From the NCBI GenBank assembly GCA_905221605.1, contig CAJNDS010000657.1, forward strand, positions 679,501 through 743,500: DNA of 64,000 nucleotides, in the 5' to 3' direction. The stretch's first letter is position 1. Each line of letters begins with the position of its first letter. The notes below the pieces were generated by a model that saw nothing but the letters and a program-made list of their open reading frames with translations, did not search any database and had not been told where the DNA came from. Positions 1 through 9,111 of this stretch are shown one piece after another. Both the position numbers and the translations under genes were made by a program. The stretch comes from Symbiodinium natans. Its lineage: Eukaryota > Sar > Dinophyceae > Suessiales > Symbiodiniaceae.

Positions 1-185
1 AACCCGAAACCCTAAACCCTCAACCCTAAACCCTGGACCCTCTTTCCATCTCCTGGCTTCCCGGAGTTTAGTAGCGTGAAAGCGCGGCTCAAGGGTTGGG
101 GGCCTCTAAACCCCAAAAGCCCTGAGCCACAACAACACATTTTAGGGTTTTAGGGTGTAGGGTTTAGGGTTTAGGGTTTTGGGTT
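1..185. repeat. telomere-like repeat, first of many interstitial arrays
   Basis: The window opens in CCCTAAA-type repeat and flips to TTTAGGG within 180 bases. Other short to medium arrays, not listed separately, lie near 840-900, 1024-1135, 1203-1309, 1432-1497, 3257-3315, 4845-4940, 5070-5135, 5229-5335, 5970-6045, 8380-8405, 15312-15420, 16295-16345, 16430-16500, 27385-27455, 27560-27625, 30140-30243, 31330-31425, 33228-33360, 33655-33905, 36240-36370, 37340-37430, 41440-41640, 47112-47175, 48315-48363, 53535-53785 and 60248-60298. Orientation changes from array to array, so this is not one chromosome end. Confidence 0.9.
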
Positions 186-189
186 TTGG

Positions 190-335
190 GTTAAAGCCCA
201 TCAGTATAATTCGCACAACATGTGTATAGATACATGCATGCAGATATGCCCAGATATAATCAGATATATACATACATCCGATTATCTTAAACAAAGATAC
301 GCGTGTCTATGTTGCATCGTCAACAATGTGATCCC
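190..335. other. AT-rich spacer, no gene seen
   Basis: AT-rich stretch with no open frame of note and no close repeat elsewhere in the window. It leads into the family H repeat at 335-410. Confidence 0.5.
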
Positions 336-410
336 TTTTGGGGTACCCTAAATATTAAGTGCCGTATTGTAATAGGGATCCAAAAAGGGACCATAACTTT
401 GACAACCACC
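335..410. repeat. dispersed repeat family H, copy 1
   Basis: About 75 bases running from CTTTTGGGGTACCC through GTGCCGTATT to GGGACCATAA and TTTGACAACCAC. The same block recurs at 51383-51460 with about 90 percent identity by eye. Both copies lie between telomere-like arrays, as expected of a short mobile or intron-borne repeat. Confidence 0.7.
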
Positions 411-465
411 CATATATAGAGCCCCAAATGGTAGTCAAAACCCTCGGAGAAACATGTTCCTGAAG

Positions 466-562
466 GTGATCCTCTGAAACCAATAAGGGAAAAGATATGG
501 AATCTCCCAGGGCCTACCCAGGGAGGGCTTCGAGTTACCTACCCAGGGGGGCTTCGAGTTAA
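466..562 (-). mobile_element. introner-like family F, dispersed copy
   Basis: Read on the minus strand this matches the third intron of the sulfotransferase-like genes (12281-12363 and 14442-14537): GGGTAGGCCCT, an A/T-rich stretch, then GAGGATCA. A 25-base unit at its high-coordinate side is duplicated in tandem (about 513-562). A fourth, more diverged copy lies at 2924-2985. Confidence 0.6.
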
Positions 563-594
563 ACCCTAAACCCTAAATCCTAAACCGTTGAGGA

Positions 595-668
595 ATGAAG
601 GCTATCGAGGGCCTGCCGAGGGTGGCGCCTCCTCCGCCATTGCTGGAACAAGGCGCGGATGCCCACGG
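595..668 (+). CDS. putative first exon, unknown protein
   Basis: ATG at 595 opens a 24-codon frame beginning MKAIEGLPRVAPPPP. It ends at CACGG followed by GTTTAGGGG, so the neighbouring repeat supplies a GT donor. No product recognised. The next plus-strand island is at 940-1020. The call rests on the open frame and the repeat-derived donor only. Confidence 0.35.
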
Positions 669-939
669 GTTTAGGGGTATAGGGTTAAGGGTTTAGGGCT
701 TAGTTTCGGATGTCGGTGGTTTGGGAGGTTCTAGGCCGGCTTGCGTGGGGGGGTGGATGGGGGCGGTCAAGCTTCAGGGAGAGTTGGTTGGCGGCTGTTG
801 AGGGGTTTCGGCTTTAGGGTGTAGGGCTACCCTAAACCCTAAACCCTAAACCCTAAACTTGTAGGGCTTAGGGTTTAGGGTGTAGGGTTTAGTGTTTTGG
901 ATCTTGGGTGTGCTGGGCGTCTCGGGTTCAGGGCGTCAG

Positions 940-1020
940 GCAAAAGCTTCCGGTGACGGGCGGCCCCATGAAGGTCTCTTCGGAAACGCGGCATCCTCCA
1001 ACACACCGGCTCTCATGGCT
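940..1020 (+). CDS. putative internal exon, unknown protein
   Basis: Exactly 27 codons lie between an AG (GGCGTCAG) and a GTAGGGTTTC donor made by the following repeat. The frame starts AKASGDGRPHEG and ends PALMA. No family recognised. It may belong with the exon at 595-668. Confidence 0.35.
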
Positions 1021-1329
1021 GTAGGGTTTCTAGGGTTTAGGGTTTAGGGTTTCGGGTTTAGGGTTTAGGGTTTAGGGTTTAGGGGTTAGGGTTTTGGGTT
1101 TAGGGGCGGTTACCCTAAACCCGAAACCCTACAGTCTGGGGTCAGGACGGGTTACGAAGCTCAGGGGTCGGGTGAATCCGAGGGTCGGCCCTGCCTCGGA
1201 TTCAGGGACCCTAAACCCTAAACCCTAAAACCCTAAACCCTAAACCCTAAACCCTAAACCCTAAACCCTAAACCCCAAACCCCAAACCCTAAACCCTAAA
1301 CCCTAAACCCAGCTTTTTTTTCGACTCAC

Positions 1330-1422
1330 CTGGCCACTGTAGCTGCGAGGAGCTGGACGTCCACTCTATCCGCGTGCCAGGAGCTGCTTGGAGAGCTGCG
1401 TACGCCGCCGCACCTTCGGGGG
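1330..1422 (-). CDS. putative internal exon, unknown protein
   Basis: Minus-strand frame beginning PEGAAAYAALQAAPG and ending SQLQWP, followed by a textbook donor GTGAGT at 1329-1324 and preceded by an AG at 1424-1423. Telomere-like repeats flank it at 1203-1309 and 1432-1497. No family recognised. Confidence 0.45.
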
Positions 1423-1564
1423 CTTTGAAGGGTTTAGGGTTTAGGGTTTAGGGTTTAGGGTTTAGGCTTTAGGGTTTAGGGTTTAGGGTTTAGGGTGGCC
1501 GTAAAGTTGAAGTTGGGGAAGGGAAGGTTTTGGGGTTAGTAAGTTAGGACTGACAGGCTTAGAG

Positions 1565-1609
1565 ATGGCAGACCCCAACTCGTCCAAGGCAGGAGGAAGC
1601 GCAAAAACC
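1565..1609 (+). CDS. putative first exon, unknown protein
   Basis: ATG at 1565 and 15 codons (MADPNSSKAGGSAKT) up to a GTGCGT donor at 1610. That donor is the first base of a 301-bp unit repeated three times, so the intron would begin exactly at the repeat boundary. No family recognised. Confidence 0.4.
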
Positions 1610-2511
1610 GTGCGTTTGTCCCCCGAAACGTCTGAAACTTAGGCCCAAACAGCCGGAGAAAAACAATCTCCCGTCTTCGAGTAGTTCTTCATGATGTTAA
1701 GATTTTAGAGGATCGATGCTAACCAAACCTGCTTTCTGGCAGTGCTCCCCTAACCATAAACTCTAAACGCCAAACCCTGAACCCCTAAACCCTACAAACC
1801 CGAAACCCAAAACCCGAAACTCTAAACCCTAAACCCTACAAACCCTAAACCCTTGGTTTTGGCTGCTCTACACAGCCAATGAATGAAACGATGGTACGAG
1901 TAACTCTCTCGTGCGTTTGTCCCCCGAAACGTCTGAAACTTAGGCCCAAACAGCCGGAGAAAAACAATCTCCCGTCTTCGAGTAGTTCTTCATGATGTTA
2001 AGATTTTAGAGGATCGATGCTAACCAAACCTGCTTTCTGGCAGTGCTCCCCTAACCATAAACTCTAAACGCCAAACCCTGAACCCCTAAACCCTACAAAC
2101 CCGAAACCCAAAACCCGAAACTCTAAACCCTAAACCCTACAAACCCTAAACCCTTGGTTTTGGCTGCTCTACACAGCCAATGAATGAAACGATGGTACGA
2201 GTAACTCTCTCGTGCGTTTGTCCCCCGAAACGTCTGAAACTTAGGCCCAAACAGCCGGAGAAAAACAATCTCCCGTCTTCGAGTAGTTCTTCATGATGTT
2301 AAGATTTTAGAGGATCGATGCTAACCAAACCTGCTTTCTGGCAGTGCTCCCCTAACCATAAACTCTAAACGCCAAACCCTGAACCCCTAAACCCTACAAA
2401 CCCGAAACCCAAAACCCGAAACTCTAAACCCTAAACCCTACAAACCCTAAACCCTTGGTTTTGGCTGCTCTACACAGCCAATGAAAGAAACGATGGTACG
2501 AGTAACTCTCT
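1610..2511. repeat. 301-bp tandem repeat, three copies
   Basis: Units start at about 1610, 1911 and 2212 with GTGCGTTTGTCCCCCG and end GAGTAACTCTCT. They are almost identical; the third carries AATGAAAG where the others have AATGAATG. Each unit includes a short block of degenerate CCCTAAA repeats. This is a recent local triplication. Confidence 0.9.
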
Positions 2512-2687
2512 CTCCCCCGGCCACAAAAACACAAGACTAGGGCGGCTAGGGTTCGGATCTTACCGGGTTCCATCCAAATAATGAGCCCGTGCTTGGCAGC
2601 CTAAACTACGAGGAGCATGAGTCGACTATCATAGGGGCCCAAAATCCTAAACCCTAAACCCTACACCCTAAACCCTGAACCCTAAGA

Positions 2688-2772
2688 GTATGCGTGTACT
2701 TCAAATCAACACGCAACTGGTCCTTGGCGCTTGCAGCCGGCTTTTCGTCGCTGCAAGTACAGCGCTCAGCGG
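2688..2772 (+). CDS. putative exon, unknown protein
   Basis: Frame open through YACTSNQHATGPWRL and on to KYSAQ, ending at a good donor GTGAGATG at about 2773. The AG at 2687 serves as acceptor. A second open stretch follows (2780-2840). Strand is not certain. Confidence 0.3.
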
Positions 2773-2862
2773 TGAGATGCTCTTAAACAAGATCGTGGGT
2801 TGCCGGCTTCGAGAGCGCCATAAACCCCAAGGTGGCCCCTTAAACACCCTCTGAAAAATAGG

Positions 2863-2925
2863 GTTTAGGGTTTAGGGTTTAGGGTTTAGGGTTTAGGGTT
2901 TAGGGTTTAGGGTCTAGGAATCTGA
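2863..2925 (+). repeat. TTTAGGG array
   Basis: Near-perfect run of the heptamer TTTAGGG, ending in a GGTCTAGG variant beside a diverged family F element (2924-2985). Confidence 0.9.
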
Positions 2926-2939
2926 TCCTCTTGAACCCA

Positions 2940-3256
2940 ACAAGGGAAAATTTTGAAACATCACCAGGCTCGCCGAGAACCATTTGTACCCCCTGTGCGC
3001 CGGACCGGTGCAGGAGCCAACTCCTGTAGTCTCTACAGTGACAGCTCATCCTGGACAGAACCTTAGCTGTCCAGTAACCTAGGGGAACTAAAGGTTCACC
3101 ATTGGGAATTTACTAGGGATTCTACTACCCCAACGTGGCTGCACTTAGAAGGGTAGCTATAAATTAAATTTTTATCTGCCATATGAAGAAGACCAAGAAG
3201 CCCAAAAAGGCTAAAGATCTAAAGTTAAAGTAAAGCACCACAAAGCCAAAAAGGTT
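2940..3256. other. spacer with diverged introner fragment, no gene assigned
   Basis: Holds the diverged family F copy (2924-2985), then text resembling the family B end (CCAGTAACC near 3092) and an AT-rich tail with KK-rich open frames too short to trust. A stretch near 3041-3062 resembles part of the RCC1-like repeat unit (ATCCTGGACAGA), possibly a decayed exon. Confidence 0.35.
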
Positions 3257-3330
3257 AAAGGTTATCTACCCTAAACCCTAAACCCTAAAACCTAAACCCT
3301 AAACCCTAAACCCCATATGTACTCTGCTAC

Positions 3331-4826
3331 TAAGAAGCTGCTGTCGGCACCATGCCATTCGTCCCCCCAAGTTACGACGGAGCCGTCATCGAGGATGGCA
3401 GCAAATGCCCCGTCCGAAGCCTGGATGTGGCGCACATTCCTGGGTGGGTTTAGGGTTTAGGGTTTAGGGTTTAGGGTTTAGGGTGTAGGGTGTAGGGTGT
3501 AGGGTGTAGGGTGTAGGGTGTAGGGTGTAGGGTGTAGGGTGTAGAGTGTAGGGTGTAGGGTGTAGGGTGTAGGGTGTAGGGTCCCTTATAAACTAAAAAA
3601 ACAATCCAGAAAAACCAACCTAGGTTCTTGAGCTGATCTTTGACGGAGCTGCTTTCACCGCCCTGGTCAGCGTCACCCCAAGTCACGACGGATCTGTCTC
3701 CAAGGATAGCAACGAATGCCTGTTTTGTCGCCTGGATCTGCTGGACGTTCATGAGCTGCTCCTGCACAGAGCTGCTGTCGCCGCCGTGGCGCCCATCGCC
3801 CCAAGTCACGACTGATCCATCAACGAGTATAGCAGCAAACGCCCCTCTTGTAGCCTGCATCTGCTGCACATTCTTCAGCTGATCCTGGACAGAGCTACAG
3901 TCACCACCATCCTCGGCACGGCCCCAAGCCACGACGGAGCCGTCACCAAGGATAGCAGCGAACGCGCCACCTGATCCTTGGATCTGCTCAACATTCTTTA
4001 GCTGCTCCCTGACCGAGCTGCTGTCGCCCCCATCACGCGGCGCACCCCAGGTCACGACGGACCGATCCTCGAGGATAGCAGCGAATGCGGCGCCGTTGGC
4101 CTGTATACACTGCACCTTCTTCAGCTGCCCTTGAACGAGGTGGCTGTCACCACCATTGTCTGGCCAGCCCCACGTCACGACACATCCATCGGCGAGAATG
4201 GCGGCAAATGCGGTTTTGGTGGCCTGGATCTGCTGCACATCTTGCAGCTGCTGCTGAACAAACCTGCTGTCGCCCCCATAGCGCTCATCGCCCCAGGTCA
4301 CCACGGACCTGTCATCAAGGATAGCAGCAAATGCTGATGCAGTAGCCTGTATCCGCCACACGTTCCCCAACTGCTCCTGAACGGAGCTGATGTCACCACC
4401 GGCGAATTCATCGCCCCAAGCCACGACGCGTCCACCGCCGACAATGGCCGCAAAAGCCCGCTCGCTCGCCTGAACGTGTTGCACATTCTTCAGCTGGTCC
4501 TTGACGGAGCTACTGTACCCACCGCACATTGGCGCACCCCAAGTCACAACCGATGCATCACCGACGATCGCGGCGAAAGCGCCGCCTGAGGCAGCCAAGG
4601 ATATCGGCCGCACGTGCAGCGTCAGGAGATCTCCAGTCTTAACACCCGATTGCTCCAGCGTTGCTTCTCCACATAGCACTTCCCCGGCAGCATTGACCAC
4701 CATGCCCCGTCCAGTTTGCAAAGCAGCCTGCACCTTCAGCCGGAACTCATCAAGGGTACAGTCACCGCTGACCGTAATCTGCACCGACTTGCCGCTCAAG
4801 AGCGCTACGTCGACACAAAGCGACAT
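3331..4826 (-). CDS. RCC1-like repeat protein with N-terminal ubiquitin-like domain
   Basis: Exon 1 is 4826-3628 (ATG at 4826); exon 2 is 3439-3331. Residues 1-75 look like a ubiquitin-like fold, ending GDLLTLHVR. Eight 38-40-residue repeats follow, each with AFAAI, VVTWG, GGDSS and QLKNVQQIQA; exon 2 adds a ninth. Such repeats are the dinoflagellate version of RCC1/beta-propeller blades often labelled HERC2-like or UVR8-like; the function is unproven. The frame reads on into the telomere-like array as a PYTLHPT heptapeptide repeat, which is intron: joining 3628 to 3439 (GA donor at 3627-3626, AG at 3441-3440) restores LKNV exactly. Exon 2 ends at a GTAGCA donor, so further exons are likely. 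Confidence 0.75.
3440..3627 (-). repeat. intron made largely of TGTAGGG/TTTAGGG repeat
   Basis: 188-base intron of the RCC1-like gene. About 140 bases are telomere-like, more than half of them homogenised to TGTAGGG (CCCTACA on the sense strand). The pyrimidine-rich sense strand forms the tract before the acceptor CCCAG. Splicing is inferred from the continuous repeat protein on both sides. Confidence 0.7.
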
Positions 4827-4940
4827 GGCTCTTCCACTGAGACTCGAAACCCTAAACCCTGAAACCCTAAACCTTATAAACCCTAAACCCTAAAACCCTA
4901 AACCCTAAACCCCTAAACCCCAAAACCCTAAACCCCAAAC

Positions 4941-5036
4941 GTGTTGAAAGTCTTGTACGCACTCTGGCCTTCGGGCTTCGGGGGCGTGGACTGAAGGCAT
5001 GCAATCGGACATGCGAATGATGCCCATGAACAACGA
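4941..5036 (-). CDS. putative internal exon, unknown protein
   Basis: 32 codons from CTTCAG to a repeat-derived donor GTTTGGGG. The frame begins SLFMGIIRMSDCMP and ends CVQDFQH. It sits just upstream of the RCC1-like start but has no visible similarity to it. Confidence 0.4.
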
Positions 5037-5335
5037 CTGAAGACTAGGCATCCTGGCATGCTGCGGTTTAGGGTTTGGGGTTTAGGGTTTAGGGTTTAGG
5101 GTTTAGGGTTTAGGGGTGTAGGTTTAGGGTTTAGATGGGAAGGTTTGGTGCTGCTTAGGGTGCAAGGTCTCTGTTGCAGATGTTTCGGTACTTTTTTGGT
5201 GTAGGAGACCTCCTCCTTCTGGCAGTACCCCCTAAACCCTAAACCCTAAACCCTAAACCCGAAACCCTCAACCCTAAACCCTAAACCCTCAACCCTAAAC
5301 CCTAAAACCCTAAACCCTAAACCCTAAACCCTAAC

Positions 5336-5970
5336 TCGATCCCAAGCCTCTGCAGTGTCCACCGACACCTTCAGAGCCTGGCGTGGAAAAAAAGCGGTGG
5401 GTCGCATGGCTCAGGATTTTAGGCTTCATGGGGTTTAGGGTTTAGGGTGTAGGGTTTATGGTTTAGGGTTTGGGGTTTAGGGTGTAGGGTTTATGGTTTA
5501 GGGTTTAGGGTTCAGGGTACAGGGTTTAGGGTTTTATTTGAGGGTTAGGATTCGGGTTTGTGAGGTTCAGAATTCTTGTGCTTTTGACCGTGGAAGGCTC
5601 AAGGAGGTGGGGGACTTTGCTTTACTCGGTCTGGCAGGATGGGAGTTAGGGTTCAGGGTTCAGGGTTCAGGGTTCAGGGTTCAGGGTTAGGGTTTAGGGT
5701 CAAAACGCTGGTGGATTATAATGGGGGGTACTAGAACCCTATTAGCATACGGGGGAGCATCACAAGGCGGCCCCTTTCACTCAGGTTACCCTAAAAGGGA
5801 CGATAATTTAGAGAACTGACCATGTGCCGTTTTTCAATTTGTTGAAGGGCTTGGGGTAGAAGTCCCGAAGCCCTAAGCCCTAAGCCCTATAAAATAAACA
5901 CGATACTGGGACCATAACAATATGTTCAGACATCCCTTGAATTGTGAATAACAAGAATGAAGACGCAACT
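5336..5970. other. repeat-rich spacer
   Basis: Telomere-like variants (TGTAGGG, TTCAGGG at 5647-5690), a partial family A foldback at 5710-5768, and short open islands at 5336-5430 and 5585-5640 (plus-strand reading KEVGDFALLGLA) that could be exons but lack firm borders. Confidence 0.4.
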
Positions 5971-6039
5971 CTCCCAAGGAAACCCTAAACCTTAATCCTA
6001 AACCCTAAACCCTAAACCCTAAACCCTAAACCCTAAACC

Positions 6040-6126
6040 CGTCAAGCCCTGGGCCCGGAAAGGTTTCGGCCCTGCGCCTTGTCGCCTGCCAGCTGCGCGA
6101 TGCAAGAGCCCACCGCCTCAAAAAAG
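6040..6126 (+). CDS. putative exon island, strand uncertain
   Basis: GC-rich island open in two plus-strand frames, ending AAAAAG before GTCTAGGG, which would be a repeat-derived donor. One frame reads QALGPERFRPCALSP. No family recognised. Confidence 0.3.
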
Positions 6127-6215
6127 GTCTAGGGTTTAGGGTTTAGGGTTTAGGGTTTAGGGTTTAGGGTTTAGGGTTTAGGGTTTAGGGTTTAGGGTTT
6201 AGGGTTTAGGGTTCA
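6126..6215 (+). repeat. TTTAGGG array
   Basis: Perfect heptamer run after GGTC. It forms the start of a possible intron after the island at 6040-6126. Confidence 0.9.
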
Positions 6216-6411
6216 GGGTTTAGGGCTTGAGGTTTAGCATGTTCAGGTTGTCCCAGAAGCCTAAACCCTGTACCCCAGAATCCTGTTCAGACCCGAAGCT
6301 CAAAAACCCTCAGACTATAAACCCGAACCCTCTCAATCTTCCACCCGAAACCCCGCAACAATAAGCCCTCAACCCTAAGCCTTAAACCCCTCAATCTTCC
6401 ACCCTAAACCT

Positions 6412-6535
6412 TGGGATGTTCCCCCTTCCTTAATAGGATTATAATCGGCACTGTAGTCCCTGGGACTGTTAGTATAAGGGGCAAAATAGGATTATAATCG
6501 GCACTATAAGCCCTGTTAAGGACTGTGAGGAAAAG
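6412..6535. mobile_element. family A foldback element, rearranged copy
   Basis: Begins GGGATGTTCCCCCTT and carries two copies of AGGATTATAATCGGCACT. The far arm is only partly recognisable (TTAAGGACTG). It is a decayed member of the palindromic family best seen at 32282-32393. Confidence 0.6.
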
Positions 6536-6597
6536 GAGAAAATCCCAACCTAAACCCCTAACCCTAAACCCTAAACCCTAAACCCCTAACACTCCTC

Positions 6598-6678
6598 GAA
6601 CTTCAAGCTGCCTCGAGTTGCTGGGGCAGCCGAGGGTCGTCCTGCGCCGGAGCACGAAGGCTCGTTCGCTGGCCCATG
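6598..6678 (+). CDS. putative exon island
   Basis: Plus-strand frame NFKLPRVAGAAEGRP ... EGSFAGP, ending at GTATAGGG, a repeat-derived donor. No family recognised; antisense frames are also partly open. Confidence 0.3.
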
Positions 6679-6864
6679 GTATAGGGTTTAGGGTTTAGGG
6701 TTAAGGGTTTAGGGTTTAGGGTTTAGGGTTTAGTGCTGAGAGACAGAGGGAGTAGAGACCCTAAACAGCGAGGTGTTCTTCGGGGTTCTTGGGGGATGAG
6801 AAGGAGTACGGATCCTAAAGAACCAGGGGTTGCTAGGGGTTATTTGGGGGTTCCTAGGGGCTGT

Positions 6865-7060
6865 TTAGGGTTTAGGGTTTAGGGTTTAAGGTTTAGGGTT
6901 TAGGGTTTAGAGTTTAGGGCTTAGGGTTTAGGGTTTAGGGTAGTATTATGGGTTTGGGGTTTAAGGTTTAGGGTTTAGGGTTTAAGGTTTAGGGTTTAGG
7001 GTTTAGAGTTTAGGGCTTAGGGTTTGGGGTTTAGGGAGTATTTAGGGTTTAGGGTTTAGG
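6865..7060 (+). repeat. TTTAGGG array with variants
   Basis: Several blocks of TTTAGGG with interspersed TTTAAGG, CTTAGGG and TTTGGGG units. Confidence 0.85.
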
Positions 7061-7062
7061 GC

Positions 7063-7160
7063 AGGAATATCCTGGCCCTTGCTGCCGGCCAGCGTTCCGG
7101 CCGCACGGTCCAAGGGAGCCCGACAGCGGGCATCCACTGCCTTGAGCAGAGCGCTGGCAC
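7063..7160 (-). CDS. putative internal exon, unknown protein
   Basis: After CTCAG the minus strand reads GASALLKAVDARCRAPL and on to GTLAGSKGQ. The likely donor is GA or a site just beyond. Helical, alanine-rich; no family recognised. Its minus-strand neighbours at 7392-7474, 7526-7671 and 7868-7977 suggest one gene. Confidence 0.4.
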
Positions 7161-7192
7161 CTGAGACCCAAGAATACCAGTGAAATGAGCAG

Positions 7193-7330
7193 GGTTTAGG
7201 GTTTAGGGTTTAGGGTTTAGGGTTTAGGGTTTAGGGTTTTGGGTTTTGGGTTTTGGGTTTAGGGTTTAGGGTTTAGGGTTTAGGGTTTAGGGTTTAGGGT
7301 TTAGGGTTTAGGGTTTAGGGTTTAGGGTGG
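7193..7330 (+). repeat. TTTAGGG array
   Basis: About 19 units with three central TTTTGGG variants. On the minus strand this would be intron between the islands at 7392-7474 and 7063-7160. Confidence 0.9.
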
Positions 7331-7391
7331 TTTGTTTGGGTTTAGGGTTTGTTTGGGTTCTTGTTAGGTTTCGGTAGGGTTTGCAGGGTGT

Positions 7392-7474
7392 GGGCTTCGG
7401 GCTTAGCTCGGTCAATGATGCCTGTGCCTCCCTGAGCGTAACGGCAGAGTCGCGCAGAATTTCATAGGTTCGTC
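7392..7474 (-). CDS. putative internal exon, unknown protein
   Basis: The preceding repeat supplies TTTAG as acceptor. The frame reads RTYEILRDSAVTLREA and on to SLTELSPKP, which is clearly protein-like. The donor is not certain. Same strand as 7526-7671. Confidence 0.45.
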
Positions 7475-7525
7475 CTAAACCCTAACCCTAAACCCTAAAC
7501 CCTAAATCCTAAACCCTAAATCCAC

Positions 7526-7671
7526 CCTGCTGACCACTTGTGCAAAGGAACCAGGTTGGTGATGGATGAAGCTTGCTTATGTCCGCTCTGTCTGGGTTTG
7601 CGGCTCAGGGCCATGTGACGCTTGCAAAACAGGGTGATGGGCTTGTTCAAGAGCCACAATATGTGAGTTGC
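7526..7671 (-). CDS. putative internal exon, unknown protein
   Basis: 146 bases between GGTTAG and a GTGGATTTAGGG donor. One frame is open throughout (LWLLNKPITLFCKRH ... LVPLHKWSAG). No family recognised. The donor is formed by a degenerate telomere-like unit. Confidence 0.45.
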
Positions 7672-7767
7672 CTAACCACCCTCAATACCTCTAACGCCTA
7701 TGAATCCTAACTATAGCAACACCCAATAGCCCTGAACCCTAAACCCCACTCACGACACCTAACTGCC

Positions 7768-7862
7768 CTAAACCCTAAACCCTAAACCCTAAACCCTAAA
7801 CCCTAAACCCTAAACCCTAAACCCTAAACCCTAAACCCTAAACCCTAAACCCTAAACCCTAC
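7768..7862 (-). repeat. CCCTAAA array
   Basis: About 13 near-perfect units. As read by the minus-strand islands it is the G-rich strand, between 7868-7977 and 7526-7671. Confidence 0.9.
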
Positions 7863-7867
7863 ATAAC

Positions 7868-7977
7868 CCGAATATGCCTCAAGAGCACATGCGCTCTCCA
7901 ACTCGAAGCTCTCGCCACAAAGCGGGTACCACTTCTGCATCTCCAGGGGGTCGAGCTTCCCGTGCTTCATGCACTTC
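7868..7977 (-). CDS. putative internal exon, unknown protein
   Basis: 110 bases from CCCGAG to GTTATGTAGGG. The frame reads KCMKHGKLDPLEMQKW, then CGESFELESA and ALEAYSG, with phases 2 and 1. The codon pattern is convincingly coding; no family recognised. Confidence 0.5.
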
Positions 7978-8102
7978 CTCGGGTTTGGGGTTTAGGGTTT
8001 AGGGTTTGGGGTTTGGGGTTTAGGGTTTAGGGTTTAGGGGGGTTTAGGGGTTTAGGTTTTAGGGTTTAGGGCTAAGGGTTTAGGGCTTGGAGGTTGGTTG
8101 AG

Positions 8103-8180
8103 GGTTGGGATGTTCCCCCTCATACTAACAGTCCTTCATAGGGATTCTAGTACCCCCTATTGGGGGAACGTCCCAAGGCT
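8103..8180. mobile_element. family A foldback element
   Basis: GGGATGTTCCCCCTCATACTAACAGTCC... ending GGGGGAACGTCCC. The two arms are inverted copies; the second arm is shortened. It lies in a telomere-like region. Confidence 0.75.
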
Positions 8181-8258
8181 TTGGGGTTGAGGGGTTTGGA
8201 GGTTTGTGGTTTTGGGGGTTTGGGGATTGGAGGGTTTGGGGGCTTCGGCTTCGGGTGT

Positions 8259-8384
8259 TTAGGCGTTCGTGTAGTTAGGGTCTTGTGGGGGCCCAGGAAC
8301 CGTGCTATGCCAGGTCTCTGATGCTCCCTCCTGTGATCCCCACAGTGTCTTTCGAACAGCGCCGCGTACCTCGGAGACGCGCAA
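8259..8384 (-). CDS. putative exon ending in a stop, unknown protein
   Basis: A 42-codon minus-strand frame (LRVSEVRGAVRKTLWG ... GPPQDPNYTNA) closes with TAA at 8261-8259. The plus strand instead shows a good acceptor (CCCCACAG) at 8345, so the strand is not fully settled. Confidence 0.4.
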   Translation of the reverse strand: MRVSEVRGAVRKTLWGSQEGASETWHSTVPGPPQDPNYTNA

Positions 8385-8821
8385 GGGTTTAGGGTTTAGG
8401 GTTTGTTTCTGAACCCCAGACCCTCGACCCCAGGTAGTTAGAATGGGGATTTGGGCAGCTTCTATATACCCCTGAACCCTAGACCCTAAACCCTAAAGCC
8501 TTGAAAGCCTAATGATGTTCATCATGGAGTCGGATGATTTGAGCCCTTGTTCAAGAACTTAGGGTTAAGTGCCTATAGAGCTGGACGAAAAGTTGCTCCG
8601 AAGAGGCCGGAACCCTCAACTAAAACGTCTAACCGTCTAACCCTTAAACGGGATTACCCTAGAAACCCTCAACATCCTAAACCTCCTAAACCCTTAAACC
8701 CTAAGCATCCCCAAATTCTCTCCTACACCCTAAATCTCGCTCAGCCCCAAACCCTAAACCCTCAAGCCTAAACCCCTAACCCCAAACCCTAAACCCTAAA
8801 CCCCAAACCCCTAATCCTTAA

Positions 8822-8925
8822 ACCCTCAAGCAACTCCTCCGGCACGCCGAGGGGCTGCCGACCGTAGCCCTGGAGGCACAGAGGAGCCGATGCCGCCCCG
8901 CTGACCTGCTCCCGGGAAAAGGGTT
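8822..8925 (+). CDS. putative exon, unknown protein
   Basis: Plus-strand frame LKQLLRHAEGLPTVALEA continuing CRPADLLPGKG. It is the most protein-like frame in this island. Borders merge into telomere-like repeat on both sides. Confidence 0.4.
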
Positions 8926-9020
8926 CGGAGGCTCAGGGTTTCGGGTTTTGGGTAGGGTTTGGGGCTTGGGGTTTAGGAATTCGCCTCGGCTTCCTGCCGA
9001 GAAGCGTCTGGCCTTCAACC

Positions 9021-9111
9021 CTTCCCCCCACCCCCCCCCACCCCCCCCCCCCCCCCCCCCCCCCCCCCCACCCCCCCCCCACCCCCCCCCCCCCCCCCCC
9101 CCCCCCCCCGC
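9021..9111 (+). repeat. poly-C tract
   Basis: Over 80 bases of nearly pure C with a few A. It makes a polyproline frame that is not credible as protein. Confidence 0.95.

Noticed and set aside
1-200. Chromosome end
   Set aside because: Telomere-like repeats occur in both orientations throughout the 64 kb, so the array at base 1 is not special.
1610-2511. CRISPR-like array
   Set aside because: Three long units without short spacers; eukaryotic context.
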